From Methylobacterium pseudosasicola (lineage in GTDB: Bacteria > Pseudomonadota > Alphaproteobacteria > Rhizobiales > Beijerinckiaceae), in the NCBI RefSeq assembly GCF_900114535.1, contig NZ_FOTK01000012.1, positions 1-64,000 of the forward strand: a stretch of 64,000 nucleotides of DNA. Direction: 5' to 3'. The position numbers were made by a program, and so were the translations under genes. Below, piece by piece: positions 47,830 through 56,255 of the stretch. The notes beneath the pieces were generated by a model that searched no databases, had not been told where the DNA came from, and saw nothing but the letters and a program-made list of their open reading frames with translations. The first letter of the stretch is position 1; every line of letters starts with the position of its first letter.

Positions 47830-47870
47830 AAAATCCCAAACAATCTCGGCCGGGCTGAGGAGTGTCCGCC

Positions 47871-48695
47871 ATGGCGATGCTGAGCTTCGAGCGAAAGTAC
47901 AGGATCCGCGGCGGCACGCTGCTCGGCGGCGACCTGTTCGATTTCTGGGTCGGGCCGTTCTTCGTCGGATTCTTCGGAGTCACCGGCCTGTTTTTCACCG
48001 TGCTCGGCACCGCGCTGGTGATCTATGGCGCCGCGATCGGGCCGACCTGGAACGTCTGGCAGATCAACATCGCGCCGCCCGACATCAGCTACGGGCTGAA
48101 GCTGGCACCGCTCAAGGAGGGCGGCCTCTGGCAGATCATCACGATGTGCGCGCTGGGCTCGTTCCTGTCCTGGATGATGCGCGAGGTCGAGATCTGCCGG
48201 AAGCTCGGCATCGGCTACCACGTGCCGGCGGCCTTCGGCATGGCGATCTTCGCCTATTTTACCCTGGTGGTGATCCGCCCGTTCCTGATGGGCGCTTGGG
48301 GCTACGGCTTCCCGTACGGCATCCTGAGCCATCTCGATTGGGTGTCGAACACCGGATACCAATACCTGCACTTCCACTACAATCCGGCACACATGCTGGC
48401 CGTGACGTTCTTCTTCACGACCACCTTGGCGCTGGCGATGCACGGCGGCCTGATCCTCGCGGCGACCAACCCGAAGAAGGGTGAGACCGTGAAGACTCCC
48501 GAGCACGAGGACACCTTCTTCCGCGACACGATCGGCTACTCGATCGGCACGCTCGGCATCCACCGGCTCGGCCTGTTCCTGGCCCTGTCGGCGGGGTTCT
48601 GGAGCGCCGTCTGCATCGTGATCAGCGGGCCGTTCTGGACGCAGGGTTGGCCGCAATGGTGGGGCTGGTGGCTCAACCTGCCGGTGTGGCGCTGA
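47871..48695 (+). CDS. pufL: Photosynthetic reaction centre L subunit
   Basis: The 274-residue five-helix subunit binds the special pair, accessory pigments and quinone. Typical text is [20 protein letters not shown], then [18 protein letters not shown], and the ligand-bearing [18 protein letters not shown], where His of HYNPAHM-type sites bind pigment and iron. ATG at 47871 with GAGGAG upstream is preferred over a GTG at 47862. pufM begins about 100 nt later. Confidence 0.97.
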   Translation: MAMLSFERKYRIRGGTLLGGDLFDFWVGPFFVGFFGVTGLFFTVLGTALVIYGAAIGPTWNVWQINIAPPDISYGLKLAPLKEGGLWQIITMCALGSFLSWMMREVEICRKLGIGYHVPAAFGMAIFAYFTLVVIRPFLMGAWGYGFPYGILSHLDWVSNTGYQYLHFHYNPAHMLAVTFFFTTTLALAMHGGLILAATNPKKGETVKTPEHEDTFFRDTIGYSIGTLGIHRLGLFLALSAGFWSAVCIVISGPFWTQGWPQWWGWWLNLPVWR

Positions 48696-48792
48696 GGGAA
48701 GAAGCCGCGCCCGCGAAGAACCGGGCGACGCGAGATCAATGATCCAAGCCGGCGCCGCACGACGCGTGCGGCCGACCGGGGGAGGGCGGGCG

Positions 48793-49773
48793 ATGGCCTA
48801 TTACCAGAACATCTTCACCCAGGTTCAGGTGCGCCCGCTGGAGCCCGAGAACGGCATCCCGGTGAGCTCGAACGACCGGGTCGGCAAGCCGTTCAACAGC
48901 TACCTGTTCGGCCTGCTGGGCAACAGCCAGGTTGGACCGATCTACATCGGTTACATCGCCGCCCTATCGATGGTCTGCGGGCTGATCGCCTTCGAGATCA
49001 TCGGGCTCAACATGTGGGCCTCGGTGAACTGGGATCCGGTCCAGTTCGCCCGGCAATTGCCCTGGCTCGCCCTGGAGCCGCCCCTGCCGAAATACGGGCT
49101 GAAGGTCTTGCCGCCGCTCAACGAGGGCGGCTGGTGGCTGATCGCCGGCTTCTTCCTGACCACGTCGATCCTGCTGTGGTGGGTCCATCTGTATCGACGG
49201 GCGCGAGCGCTCGGTCTCGGCACCCACGTGCCGTGGGCCTTCGCGTCGGCGATCTGGCTCTACCTCGTCCTCGGCTTCATCCGGCCGCTGATGATGGGCT
49301 CTTGGTCGGAGGCGGTGCCGTTCGGCATCTTCCCGCACCTCGACTGGACCGCGGCGTTTTCGCTCCGCTACGGCAACCTGTTCTACAACCCGTTCCACAT
49401 GCTCTCGATCACGTTCCTCTACGGATCGACGCTGCTGTTCGCGATGCACGGGGGCACCATCCTGGCCTGCTCCCGCTACGGCGCCGACCGCGAGATCGAC
49501 CAGATCGTCGATCGCGGCACCGCCACCGAGCGCGCCGCGCTGTTCTGGCGCTGGACCATGGGCTTCAACGCCACGATGGAGTCGATCCACCGCTGGGCCT
49601 GGTGGTTCGCGGTGCTGACCACGCTGACCGGCGGCATCGGCATCCTGCTCACCGGCACCGTGGTCGACAATTGGTACCTCTGGGCGGTCAAGCACGGCGT
49701 CGCCCCGTCCTATCCACAGGTCTACGGCCCGATCGTCGACCCCGCCCATCTCGCACCCGGCATGAAGCCGTGA
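48793..49773 (+). CDS. pufM: Photosynthetic reaction centre M subunit
   Basis: The 326-residue partner of PufL starts [20 protein letters not shown]. It has five membrane helices, the pigment and iron ligands in [20 protein letters not shown], and the [18 protein letters not shown] block with an iron-binding His. ATG at 48793 has GGAGGG about 6 nt upstream. The C-terminal extension ([20 protein letters not shown]) is usual where a cytochrome subunit is present. pufC follows after 10 nt. Confidence 0.97.
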   Translation: MAYYQNIFTQVQVRPLEPENGIPVSSNDRVGKPFNSYLFGLLGNSQVGPIYIGYIAALSMVCGLIAFEIIGLNMWASVNWDPVQFARQLPWLALEPPLPKYGLKVLPPLNEGGWWLIAGFFLTTSILLWWVHLYRRARALGLGTHVPWAFASAIWLYLVLGFIRPLMMGSWSEAVPFGIFPHLDWTAAFSLRYGNLFYNPFHMLSITFLYGSTLLFAMHGGTILACSRYGADREIDQIVDRGTATERAALFWRWTMGFNATMESIHRWAWWFAVLTTLTGGIGILLTGTVVDNWYLWAVKHGVAPSYPQVYGPIVDPAHLAPGMKP

Positions 49774-49783
49774 GGAGGCCGTC

Positions 49784-50896
49784 ATGAAGACGATTCTTGC
49801 GGTGGCCGGCGGGGCTCTGGCCCTGTTCCTCACCATCGCGATGTTCGGGGGCGCGGGCTGGACCCATCCGCCCATGGCGGTCAAGCAGACCGGCTTCCGC
49901 GGGACCGGCATGGACCTGATCCGCACCCGGGCCGGCAACGAGGCGCTCAGCGCCGCCAACGTCGCGCCGGCTCCCGCCGACCCGGCCGATGCCGGCGGCG
50001 ACAAGGCCTCTGCGGTCTACGAGAACGTTCAGGTCTTAGGCGACCTCTCGGCCGAGCAGTTCAACCGGCTGATGGTGTCGATCACCGAGTGGGTGGCGCC
50101 CCAGCAGGGCTGCACCTACTGCCACAGCACCGAGAACATGGCCTCCGACGAGCTGTACCAGAAGCGCGTCGCCCGCCGGATGCTGCAGATGACTCAGACG
50201 ATCAATTCGTCCTGGAAGGAGAACCACGTCCACGAGGCCGGCGTCACCTGCTACACCTGCCACCGCGGCAATCCGGTGCCGGCCAATATCTGGTTCGACC
50301 GCCCGATCCAGGGCGGGGGCCGGTTCATCGCGCGCAACAACAGCCAGAACCTGGCTTCCGCCGAGGTCGGCAACACCTCGCTGCCCTACGACGTCTATCA
50401 GGCCTTCTACCAGCACAAGGACACGTCCGAGGACGCGGTGCGGGTCAACGGCACCACGGTGCTGCCCGAGACCAAGGGCAAGCCGATCCAGGACGCGGAG
50501 AAGACCTTCGCGATCATGATCAGCATGTCGCAATCGCTCGGGGTGAACTGCACCTTCTGCCACAACACCCGGTCGGTGGCGCAGTGGGACACCAGCACGC
50601 CCAACCGGGTCCACGCTTGGTACGGCATCCGCATGGTGCGCGACCTGAACCAGGACTTCATGGAGCCGCTCACCTCGACCTTCCCGAGGAACCGGCTTGG
50701 GGCGATGGGCGACGTGCCGAAGATCAACTGCGCCACCTGCCACAACGGCGCCAACAAGCCGCTCAACGGCGCCAACGTGATCGGCCCCTATCCGGAGCTA
50801 TCGCACCCGACCATCGAAGCGAGCCTGCCCACCGGCGAGGCGAAGGATCCGATCCCGGGCACGAATACGCCGGCGCTGAAGCCGTCCAAGCCCTGA
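49784..50896 (+). CDS. pufC: Reaction-centre tetraheme cytochrome c subunit
   Basis: The 370-residue subunit re-reduces the special pair from the periplasmic side. Four c-type heme motifs are present: CTYCH, CYTCH, CTFCH and CATCH. The N-terminus (MKTILAVAGGALALFLTIAM, then FGGAGWTHPP) is a membrane anchor without the lipobox Cys known from Blastochloris, so it is probably held by an uncleaved helix. It is the last gene of the puf operon, with a strong hairpin after it. Confidence 0.97.
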   Translation: MKTILAVAGGALALFLTIAMFGGAGWTHPPMAVKQTGFRGTGMDLIRTRAGNEALSAANVAPAPADPADAGGDKASAVYENVQVLGDLSAEQFNRLMVSITEWVAPQQGCTYCHSTENMASDELYQKRVARRMLQMTQTINSSWKENHVHEAGVTCYTCHRGNPVPANIWFDRPIQGGGRFIARNNSQNLASAEVGNTSLPYDVYQAFYQHKDTSEDAVRVNGTTVLPETKGKPIQDAEKTFAIMISMSQSLGVNCTFCHNTRSVAQWDTSTPNRVHAWYGIRMVRDLNQDFMEPLTSTFPRNRLGAMGDVPKINCATCHNGANKPLNGANVIGPYPELSHPTIEASLPTGEAKDPIPGTNTPALKPSKP

Positions 50897-50905
50897 CACG
50901 GAGGC

Positions 50906-50935
50906 ACGAAGCGCCGGATGGGTCCGGCGCTTCGT
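50906..50935 (+). terminator. Hairpin at the end of the puf operon
   Basis: ACGAAGCGCCGGA (50906-50918) and TCCGGCGCTTCGT (50923-50935) form a perfect 13-bp stem with a TGGG loop, 10 nt after the pufC stop. No U-run follows, so it may act with Rho or mainly protect the 3' end of the message. Confidence 0.75.
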
Positions 50936-51013
50936 CATGCGCCAGCCACAGGGAACCGCCATGCGCTACGGACGTCGACCGTCAACGGCCGAGCTCGGCC
51001 CCTGGAGGCGCCC

Positions 51014-51166
51014 GTGACCATCACCATCTCGAACCTGCAGCCGCTGATCGCGATCCTGGCCGGGATCCTGATCCTGATCGTCCCGCGGCTCCTCAACTAC
51101 ATTGTGGCGATCTACCTGATCGTCGTCGGCGTGATCGGTCTCGGGTTGCTGCGCGGCCTGTCATAA
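51014..51166 (+). CDS. DUF3096 small hydrophobic protein
   Basis: The 50-residue peptide is nearly all membrane-embedded: MTITISNLQPLIAILAGILI, then LIVPRLLNYIVAIYLIVVG. This is the pattern of DUF3096 proteins, short two-helix peptides widespread in proteobacteria with no known role. The start is a GTG at 51014 with GGAGG 7 nt upstream. It stands alone between the puf operon and ppdK. Confidence 0.8.
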   Translation: MTITISNLQPLIAILAGILILIVPRLLNYIVAIYLIVVGVIGLGLLRGLS

Positions 51167-51308
51167 GACCGAATCTCAAGGTCGAGTCCTGACAGACTTC
51201 GCTGCGCGTCAGCCGCGTGCACACAAGCCCGCAATGCGTTCATCTTGCGTTGCGCTGCGGGATGGTCCAACCCGCGCCCATCAGCTCGGCCTGCGCCGGG
51301 CATCAGAT

Positions 51309-54014
51309 ATGGACGGGATCGACATGGCGACCGGCAGCGCGAAGTGGGTCTATGCCTTCGGCGACGGCAAAGCGGAGGGCAAGTCGCAGATGCGCGACCT
51401 GCTCGGCGGCAAGGGGGCCAACCTCGCCGAGATGTGCAACCTCGGCCTTCCGGTCCCGCCCGGCTTCACCATCACCACGGAAGTCTGCACCTACTACTAC
51501 GATCACGGGAAGGCCTACCCGCCGGAGCTGAAGGATCAGGTCGCTGCCGCGCTGAACCAGATCGGCACGCTGACCGGCCGCAAGTTCGGCGATGCGACGA
51601 ACCCGCTCCTGGTCTCGGTCCGCTCCGGCGCCCGGGCGTCGATGCCGGGCATGATGGACACGGTGCTGAACCTCGGCCTCAACGACCAGACCGTCCTGGC
51701 GCTGGCGAAGGAAGCCGACGACGAGCGCTTCGCCTACGATTCCTACCGCCGCTTCATCACCATGTACTCGAACGTGGTGCTGAATGTTGAGCACCACGCC
51801 TTCGAGGAGGCCCTGGAGCACTACAAGGAGGGCAAGGGCTACGACCTCGACACCGAGCTCGGCGCCGAGGACTGGAAGACCCTAATCCAGACCTACAAGA
51901 AGATCGTCCGCGACGAGCACGGCTCGGACTTCCCGCAGGGCGCCGAGGACCAGCTCTGGGGCGCGATCAGCGCGGTGTTCAATTCTTGGATGATCCCGCG
52001 GGCGAAGAAGTACCGCGAGTTGAACAGCATCCCGGAGAGCTGGGGCACTGCGGTCAACGTCCAGGCCATGGTGTTCGGCAACATGGGCGACACCTCGGCC
52101 ACCGGCGTCGCCTTCACCCGCAACCCCTCCACCGGCGAGAAGGCGCTCTACGGCGAGTTCCTGATCAACGCCCAGGGCGAGGACGTGGTGGCGGGTATCC
52201 GCACGCCGCAGAACATCACGGAAAAGGCCCGGATCGAGGCCGAGAGCGACAAGCCTTCCATGGAGAAGGCCCTGCCGGAGAGCTACGCGGAGCTGACCCG
52301 GATCTACGGGATCCTGGAAGCGCATTACCGCGACATGCAGGACATGGAGTTTACCATCGAGAAGGGTAAGCTCTGGATGCTCCAGACCCGCAACGGCAAG
52401 CGCACCGCCAAGGCGGCCCTGCGCATCGCCGTGGATCTGGCGGGCGAGGGGCTGATCTCCCGCGAGGAAGCCATCGGCCGGGTCGAGCCCTCGGCCCTCG
52501 ACCAGCTTCTGCACCCGACCATCGACCCGAAGGCGGACCGCAAGGTCATCGCTTCCGGCCTGCCGGCGTCCCCCGGGGCGGCTACCGGCGAGATCGTGTT
52601 CAACTCCGAGGACGCCGAGGCCCTGCGCAAGGCAGAACGCAAGTGCATCCTGGTGCGGATCGAGACCTCGCCCGAGGACATCCACGGCATGCACGCCGCC
52701 GAGGGCATCCTGACCACCCGCGGCGGCATGACCAGCCACGCGGCCGTGGTCGCCCGCGGCATGGGCAAGCCCTGCGTCTCCGGCGTCGGCACGATCCGGA
52801 TCGACTACAAGGCGCAGACCATGAAGGTTGGCGACGCCACCCTGAAGGCCGGCGACCGGATCACCATCGACGGCTCGACCGGCCAGGTGATCCAGGGCGA
52901 GGTCAAGATGCTGGAGCCCGAGCTGTCGGGCGACTTCGCCACCCTCATGGAATGGGCCGACCAGTTTCGCGGCATGAAGGTGCGGGCCAACGCCGACACC
53001 CCGACCGACGCCCGCACGGCGCGGAATTTCGGCGCCGAGGGTATCGGCCTGTGCCGGACCGAGCACATGTTCTTCGAGGGTGACCGCATCATCGCGGTCC
53101 GCGAGATGATCCTGGCCGACGACGCCGAGGGCCGCCGCGCCGCGCTCGCGAAGATCCTGCCGTATCAGCGCCAGGACTTCGTGGAGCTGTTCACGATCAT
53201 GTCCGGCCTGCCGGTGACGATCCGCCTGCTCGATCCGCCGCTGCACGAGTTCCTGCCGCACACGGATGCGGAGGTTGCCGAGGTCGTGAAAGCCACCGGC
53301 GTGTCGGAGGACAAGATCCGCCACCGGATGCGGGAATTGTCCGAGCACAACCCGATGCTCGGCTTCCGCGGCTGCCGTCTGGCGATCGCCTTCCCGGAGA
53401 TCGCCGAGATGCAGGCCCGGGCGATCTTCGAGGCCGCCGTCCAAGCCGCCGCCGATACCGGCAGCCCGGTCACCCCCGAGGTGATGGTGCCGCTGGTGTT
53501 CACCCGCACCGAGTTCGACATCGTGAAGGCCCGGATCGACGCCATGGCCAAGGCGGTGTCCGAGGAGAAGGGCGCCACCCTGGATTATCAGGTCGGCACC
53601 ATGATCGAGCTGCCGCGGGCGGCGCTGAAGGCCGGCGAGATCGCGCAGACCGCCGAGTTCTTCTCGTTCGGCACCAACGACCTGACGCAGACGGCGCTCG
53701 GCATCTCTCGTGACGACGCCGCGACCTTCCTGGGTCCCTACACCCAGAAGGGCATCCTGCCGGCCGACCCGTTCATCACCATCGACCAGGAGGGCGTGGG
53801 CGAGCTGGTCAGGATCGGCGTCGAGCGCGGCCGTGCCACGCGGCCGAACATCAAGCTTGGCATCTGCGGCGAGCACGGCGGCGATCCGGCCTCGATCGGC
53901 TTCTGCCAGGAGGTCGGTCTCGATTACGTCTCCTGCTCGCCCTACCGGGTGCCGATCGCCCGCCTCGCCGCTGCTCAAGCGGCGCTCGGAAAGGTGCAAG
54001 GCAAGGAAGGCTGA
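51309..54014 (+). CDS. ppdK: Pyruvate, phosphate dikinase
   Basis: The about 901-residue enzyme interconverts pyruvate + ATP + Pi and PEP + AMP + PPi. There is an N-terminal ATP-grasp domain (LLGGKGANLAEMCNLGLPVP), a central phosphohistidine domain with the catalytic His in GGMTSHAAVVARGMGKPCVS, and a C-terminal TIM barrel with EFFSFGTNDLTQTALGISRD and GICGEHGGDP. ATG at 51309 or 51324 is possible. In methylotrophs it could serve C3/C4 interconversion around the serine cycle; that is inference. It is monocistronic and ends in a strong hairpin. Confidence 0.96.
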   Translation: MDGIDMATGSAKWVYAFGDGKAEGKSQMRDLLGGKGANLAEMCNLGLPVPPGFTITTEVCTYYYDHGKAYPPELKDQVAAALNQIGTLTGRKFGDATNPLLVSVRSGARASMPGMMDTVLNLGLNDQTVLALAKEADDERFAYDSYRRFITMYSNVVLNVEHHAFEEALEHYKEGKGYDLDTELGAEDWKTLIQTYKKIVRDEHGSDFPQGAEDQLWGAISAVFNSWMIPRAKKYRELNSIPESWGTAVNVQAMVFGNMGDTSATGVAFTRNPSTGEKALYGEFLINAQGEDVVAGIRTPQNITEKARIEAESDKPSMEKALPESYAELTRIYGILEAHYRDMQDMEFTIEKGKLWMLQTRNGKRTAKAALRIAVDLAGEGLISREEAIGRVEPSALDQLLHPTIDPKADRKVIASGLPASPGAATGEIVFNSEDAEALRKAERKCILVRIETSPEDIHGMHAAEGILTTRGGMTSHAAVVARGMGKPCVSGVGTIRIDYKAQTMKVGDATLKAGDRITIDGSTGQVIQGEVKMLEPELSGDFATLMEWADQFRGMKVRANADTPTDARTARNFGAEGIGLCRTEHMFFEGDRIIAVREMILADDAEGRRAALAKILPYQRQDFVELFTIMSGLPVTIRLLDPPLHEFLPHTDAEVAEVVKATGVSEDKIRHRMRELSEHNPMLGFRGCRLAIAFPEIAEMQARAIFEAAVQAAADTGSPVTPEVMVPLVFTRTEFDIVKARIDAMAKAVSEEKGATLDYQVGTMIELPRAALKAGEIAQTAEFFSFGTNDLTQTALGISRDDAATFLGPYTQKGILPADPFITIDQEGVGELVRIGVERGRATRPNIKLGICGEHGGDPASIGFCQEVGLDYVSCSPYRVPIARLAAAQAALGKVQGKEG

Positions 54015-54027
54015 GCATCCTTGAAAA

Positions 54028-54062
54028 CCGTATCGGGGGCGCATCGGCCGCCCCCGATACGG
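54028..54062 (+). terminator. ppdK terminator-like hairpin
   Basis: A perfect 14-bp stem joins CCGTATCGGGGGCG (54028-54041) with CGCCCCCGATACGG (54049-54062) around a 7-nt loop, 13 nt after the ppdK stop. The following bases GTCATC are not U-rich. Confidence 0.75.
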
Positions 54063-54215
54063 GTCATCAACCAACCTATAAAAATGCCGGTTGAAAATTG
54101 ATCTGGTCCGATGAACTCGGACAAAGACGGCACGTTGAGTGATTGATCCGGCGGGTTGCGCGTGCTGGTAATCGATCCGTCTCGGGTCCAGCGTCAGGCG
54201 CCAGAATCACACGCC

Positions 54216-54467
54216 ATGATTCACCGCAGCCCTTCTCCGCTGTGCCTCGATGGGACTGCCGCGACGCCCGTTCCGCGCGCCGCCGTGCGGGCCTATCTCG
54301 CTCTGGTCGCCGGTTTCGGGGCGATCATGACCGCCGTGATGCTGATGATGTCGGTGGCGGCCAATAGCGGCGACGAGGCCGAGCGCATCGCCGACACCCA
54401 GGAGGACGGCTACGGCGCCACCCTGGTCTCTGCCCTGGCGATCAACCTGTCCAAGCCCCTGCGCTGA
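54216..54467 (+). CDS. Small membrane protein, unknown function
   Basis: The 83-residue product has one membrane helix (residues about 24-48, AYLALVAGFGAIMTAVMLMM), then an acidic stretch (SGDEAERIADTQEDG) and a short hydrophobic C-terminus. ATG at 54216 lacks a strong ribosome-binding site, and an in-frame GTG at 54156 would add 20 residues. No family was recognised. It converges with the DUF882 gene, whose stop lies 9 nt away. Confidence 0.5.
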   Translation: MIHRSPSPLCLDGTAATPVPRAAVRAYLALVAGFGAIMTAVMLMMSVAANSGDEAERIADTQEDGYGATLVSALAINLSKPLR

Positions 54468-54475
54468 TCGTGCCT

Positions 54476-55996
54476 TCAGCGCGTTCCGCGCGTTGCCGAG
54501 CCGGTGAAGCGCGAGGCAGCGAGGTCGTCCCCCGGGCTCTTCGCGCTGAACCGGGTCGAGACCGGTCCCGGCATCGCCGCCACGACGGCATCGGGCGCCG
54601 CGTCGCGTACCCGGGTGGCGGCGACTCGCACCGGTGCGCTGCGGCTCGCCGGGGCTGCGACCGGGCCGGCGGAGGCCGCCTCGAACAGCGCGCGCAGCTG
54701 TGCCTTCGCGTCGGCATCGGCGGCGACCAGCGGGCGGCGCGGCGCCGGCTCGACGGAGGCTTCCTTGGCGAGCGCGCGGGTCGCGGACGGCGCCGCCAGG
54801 TTGGCCATGCCGCCGTCGAGGGAGGCGAACTGCACCGGGCGCGGCGGCGGCAGGGGCATGCTGATCGCGGCGGCCGCGACGGCGGTGAAATCGGACGGCC
54901 GGCGCGGGGGCAGCGGCGCGACCACGGCGGCAACGGTCTCCTCGGCGGCCGGCTTGTCGACGGTGAGCAACGCCCTGGCGTCGACCGGCCTGGCGTCCTT
55001 CGCCGGATCGGGGCGGGCGAGGGTGTTGCGAAGCGTCTCGTCGGTCGATGGCGCAGCGTAGGCCAGGGCGACGCGGGCGCCGACCGGATCCTGCGGGTCT
55101 GCGCTGGCGACAGCGACCACGGGCGCGCGACGGGCCTTCTTGGCCACGGGCTCCGGCGCCGGGGCCGGCTCGGGCGCGGAGGAACCGCCGCCGAACAGGC
55201 TCGCCAGGAAGCCGAACAGGCCGGGCCCGTCCTCCTCCTCGCCGCTGGCCATCTGGGTTGTCAGGCCCGCCACGGTGCCGCCGCGGGCCAGGATCTCGGC
55301 CTTCGCTTCCTCGTAGCGGGGGAAGGGGCGGTTATCGCTCGCCAGGTGGACGGTCTTACCGTCCGGGAACAGCCGGGCGAGCTGGTCGTGGGTCATGCGC
55401 GGCCACATCCGCACGGAGCCGACATCGAGATGGACGAAGGGCGTGCCGGCATGCGGGTACCAGCCCACGCCGCCGCGCTGCATCTGGAGCCCGACCTCGC
55501 GAATCCGGTCGATCGAGACTTCGGGCAGGTAGAAGTCCATCGCCTTGCCGAGCATGTGCTGGCTGAATTCGGCGACCATCCGGGAGCGGCGGCGCAGCAT
55601 CGCGTTGGTGCCGGGCGAGCGATAGGCCGAGACCACGTGGATCGGCTGAGTCGCGCCGACCTGCCGGTAGGCCTCCCAGACCGTATCGAACAGGCGCGGA
55701 TCCATCTTGATCGGCTCGTTGACGCGCCAGTCGCGCAGGAGCCAGTTCATCTGCTCGAGGGCGGCGCGGTCGTAGCGGCCATCGCGCTTGAACGTGATGG
55801 TCGCGCTCTCCTTGGTGTGCGTGTGGTAGATCGTGAGCGAGCGGGTATCGCCGTTGGCGACCGCGTTCTCGGTCTCGGCGGTGCCGGCGATCAGGCCGAG
55901 CGCCATGCCGCACAGGGTCAGGACAAGGTGTCGGGCGGATCGTGGAAGGCTCGGCACGATGGTCCTGATCCTCTCCCGGAACCCGCACACGGGCAC
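54476..55996 (-). CDS. DUF882 (YcbK-like, peptidase M15-type) cell-envelope protein
   Basis: The 506-residue protein has an N-terminal export signal (RHLVLTLCGMALGLIAGTAE) and then a DUF882 domain over about residues 50-215. The metal ligands typical of M15/LAS peptidases are visible: His and Asp in SQHMLGKAMDFYLP and His in TPFVHLDVGS. The second half is low-complexity, Ala/Pro/Val-rich, and probably disordered. Family members are thought to cleave peptidoglycan peptides. The L,D-transpeptidase upstream on the same strand supports a wall-remodelling role. Confidence 0.88.
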   Translation of the reverse strand: MPVCGFRERIRTIVPSLPRSARHLVLTLCGMALGLIAGTAETENAVANGDTRSLTIYHTHTKESATITFKRDGRYDRAALEQMNWLLRDWRVNEPIKMDPRLFDTVWEAYRQVGATQPIHVVSAYRSPGTNAMLRRRSRMVAEFSQHMLGKAMDFYLPEVSIDRIREVGLQMQRGGVGWYPHAGTPFVHLDVGSVRMWPRMTHDQLARLFPDGKTVHLASDNRPFPRYEEAKAEILARGGTVAGLTTQMASGEEEDGPGLFGFLASLFGGGSSAPEPAPAPEPVAKKARRAPVVAVASADPQDPVGARVALAYAAPSTDETLRNTLARPDPAKDARPVDARALLTVDKPAAEETVAAVVAPLPPRRPSDFTAVAAAAISMPLPPPRPVQFASLDGGMANLAAPSATRALAKEASVEPAPRRPLVAADADAKAQLRALFEAASAGPVAAPASRSAPVRVAATRVRDAAPDAVVAAMPGPVSTRFSAKSPGDDLAASRFTGSATRGTR

Positions 55997-56178
55997 TCGG
56001 CGGATGTCCGGTCGAGGCGATCCGACCCTGTGGAGCCATTATCGCGTCGTCGCGCCGAGCGTGCGACCGAAACGGCTAAGGCTGGACCGTGGCGAAATCG
56101 TGCCCGGCTGTGCGGCTGCGCACCCCGATCATCGCCCTGAATATCGGAACGCGCACGACGCTCAGGATTCTTGGCGCC

Positions 56179-56224
56179 GCATCATCTGAATCCGAAAGCC
56201 AGAAATCACTTTTCGGGCTGATGC
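56179..56224. repeat. 46-bp structured intergenic repeat, copy 2
   Basis: The unit starts GCATCATCT and ends GGCTGATGC, with the inner CCGAAA/TTTCGG pairing kept. It matches copy 1 at 25410-25455 in length and in about 36 of 46 positions. The G-C pair of the terminal stem in copy 1 is A-T here, a compensating change that argues for selection on RNA or DNA structure. It lies between the L,D-transpeptidase stop and the DUF882 start. Confidence 0.75.
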
Positions 56225-56255
56225 GCGCGCGTTGACGTCAAAGCCGGTGGCGAGA

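Noticed and set aside
51882..54074. A 730-codon open frame antisense to ppdK
   Set aside because: ppdK has intact catalytic motifs throughout. The antisense text is low-complexity Asp/Gly/Leu/His.
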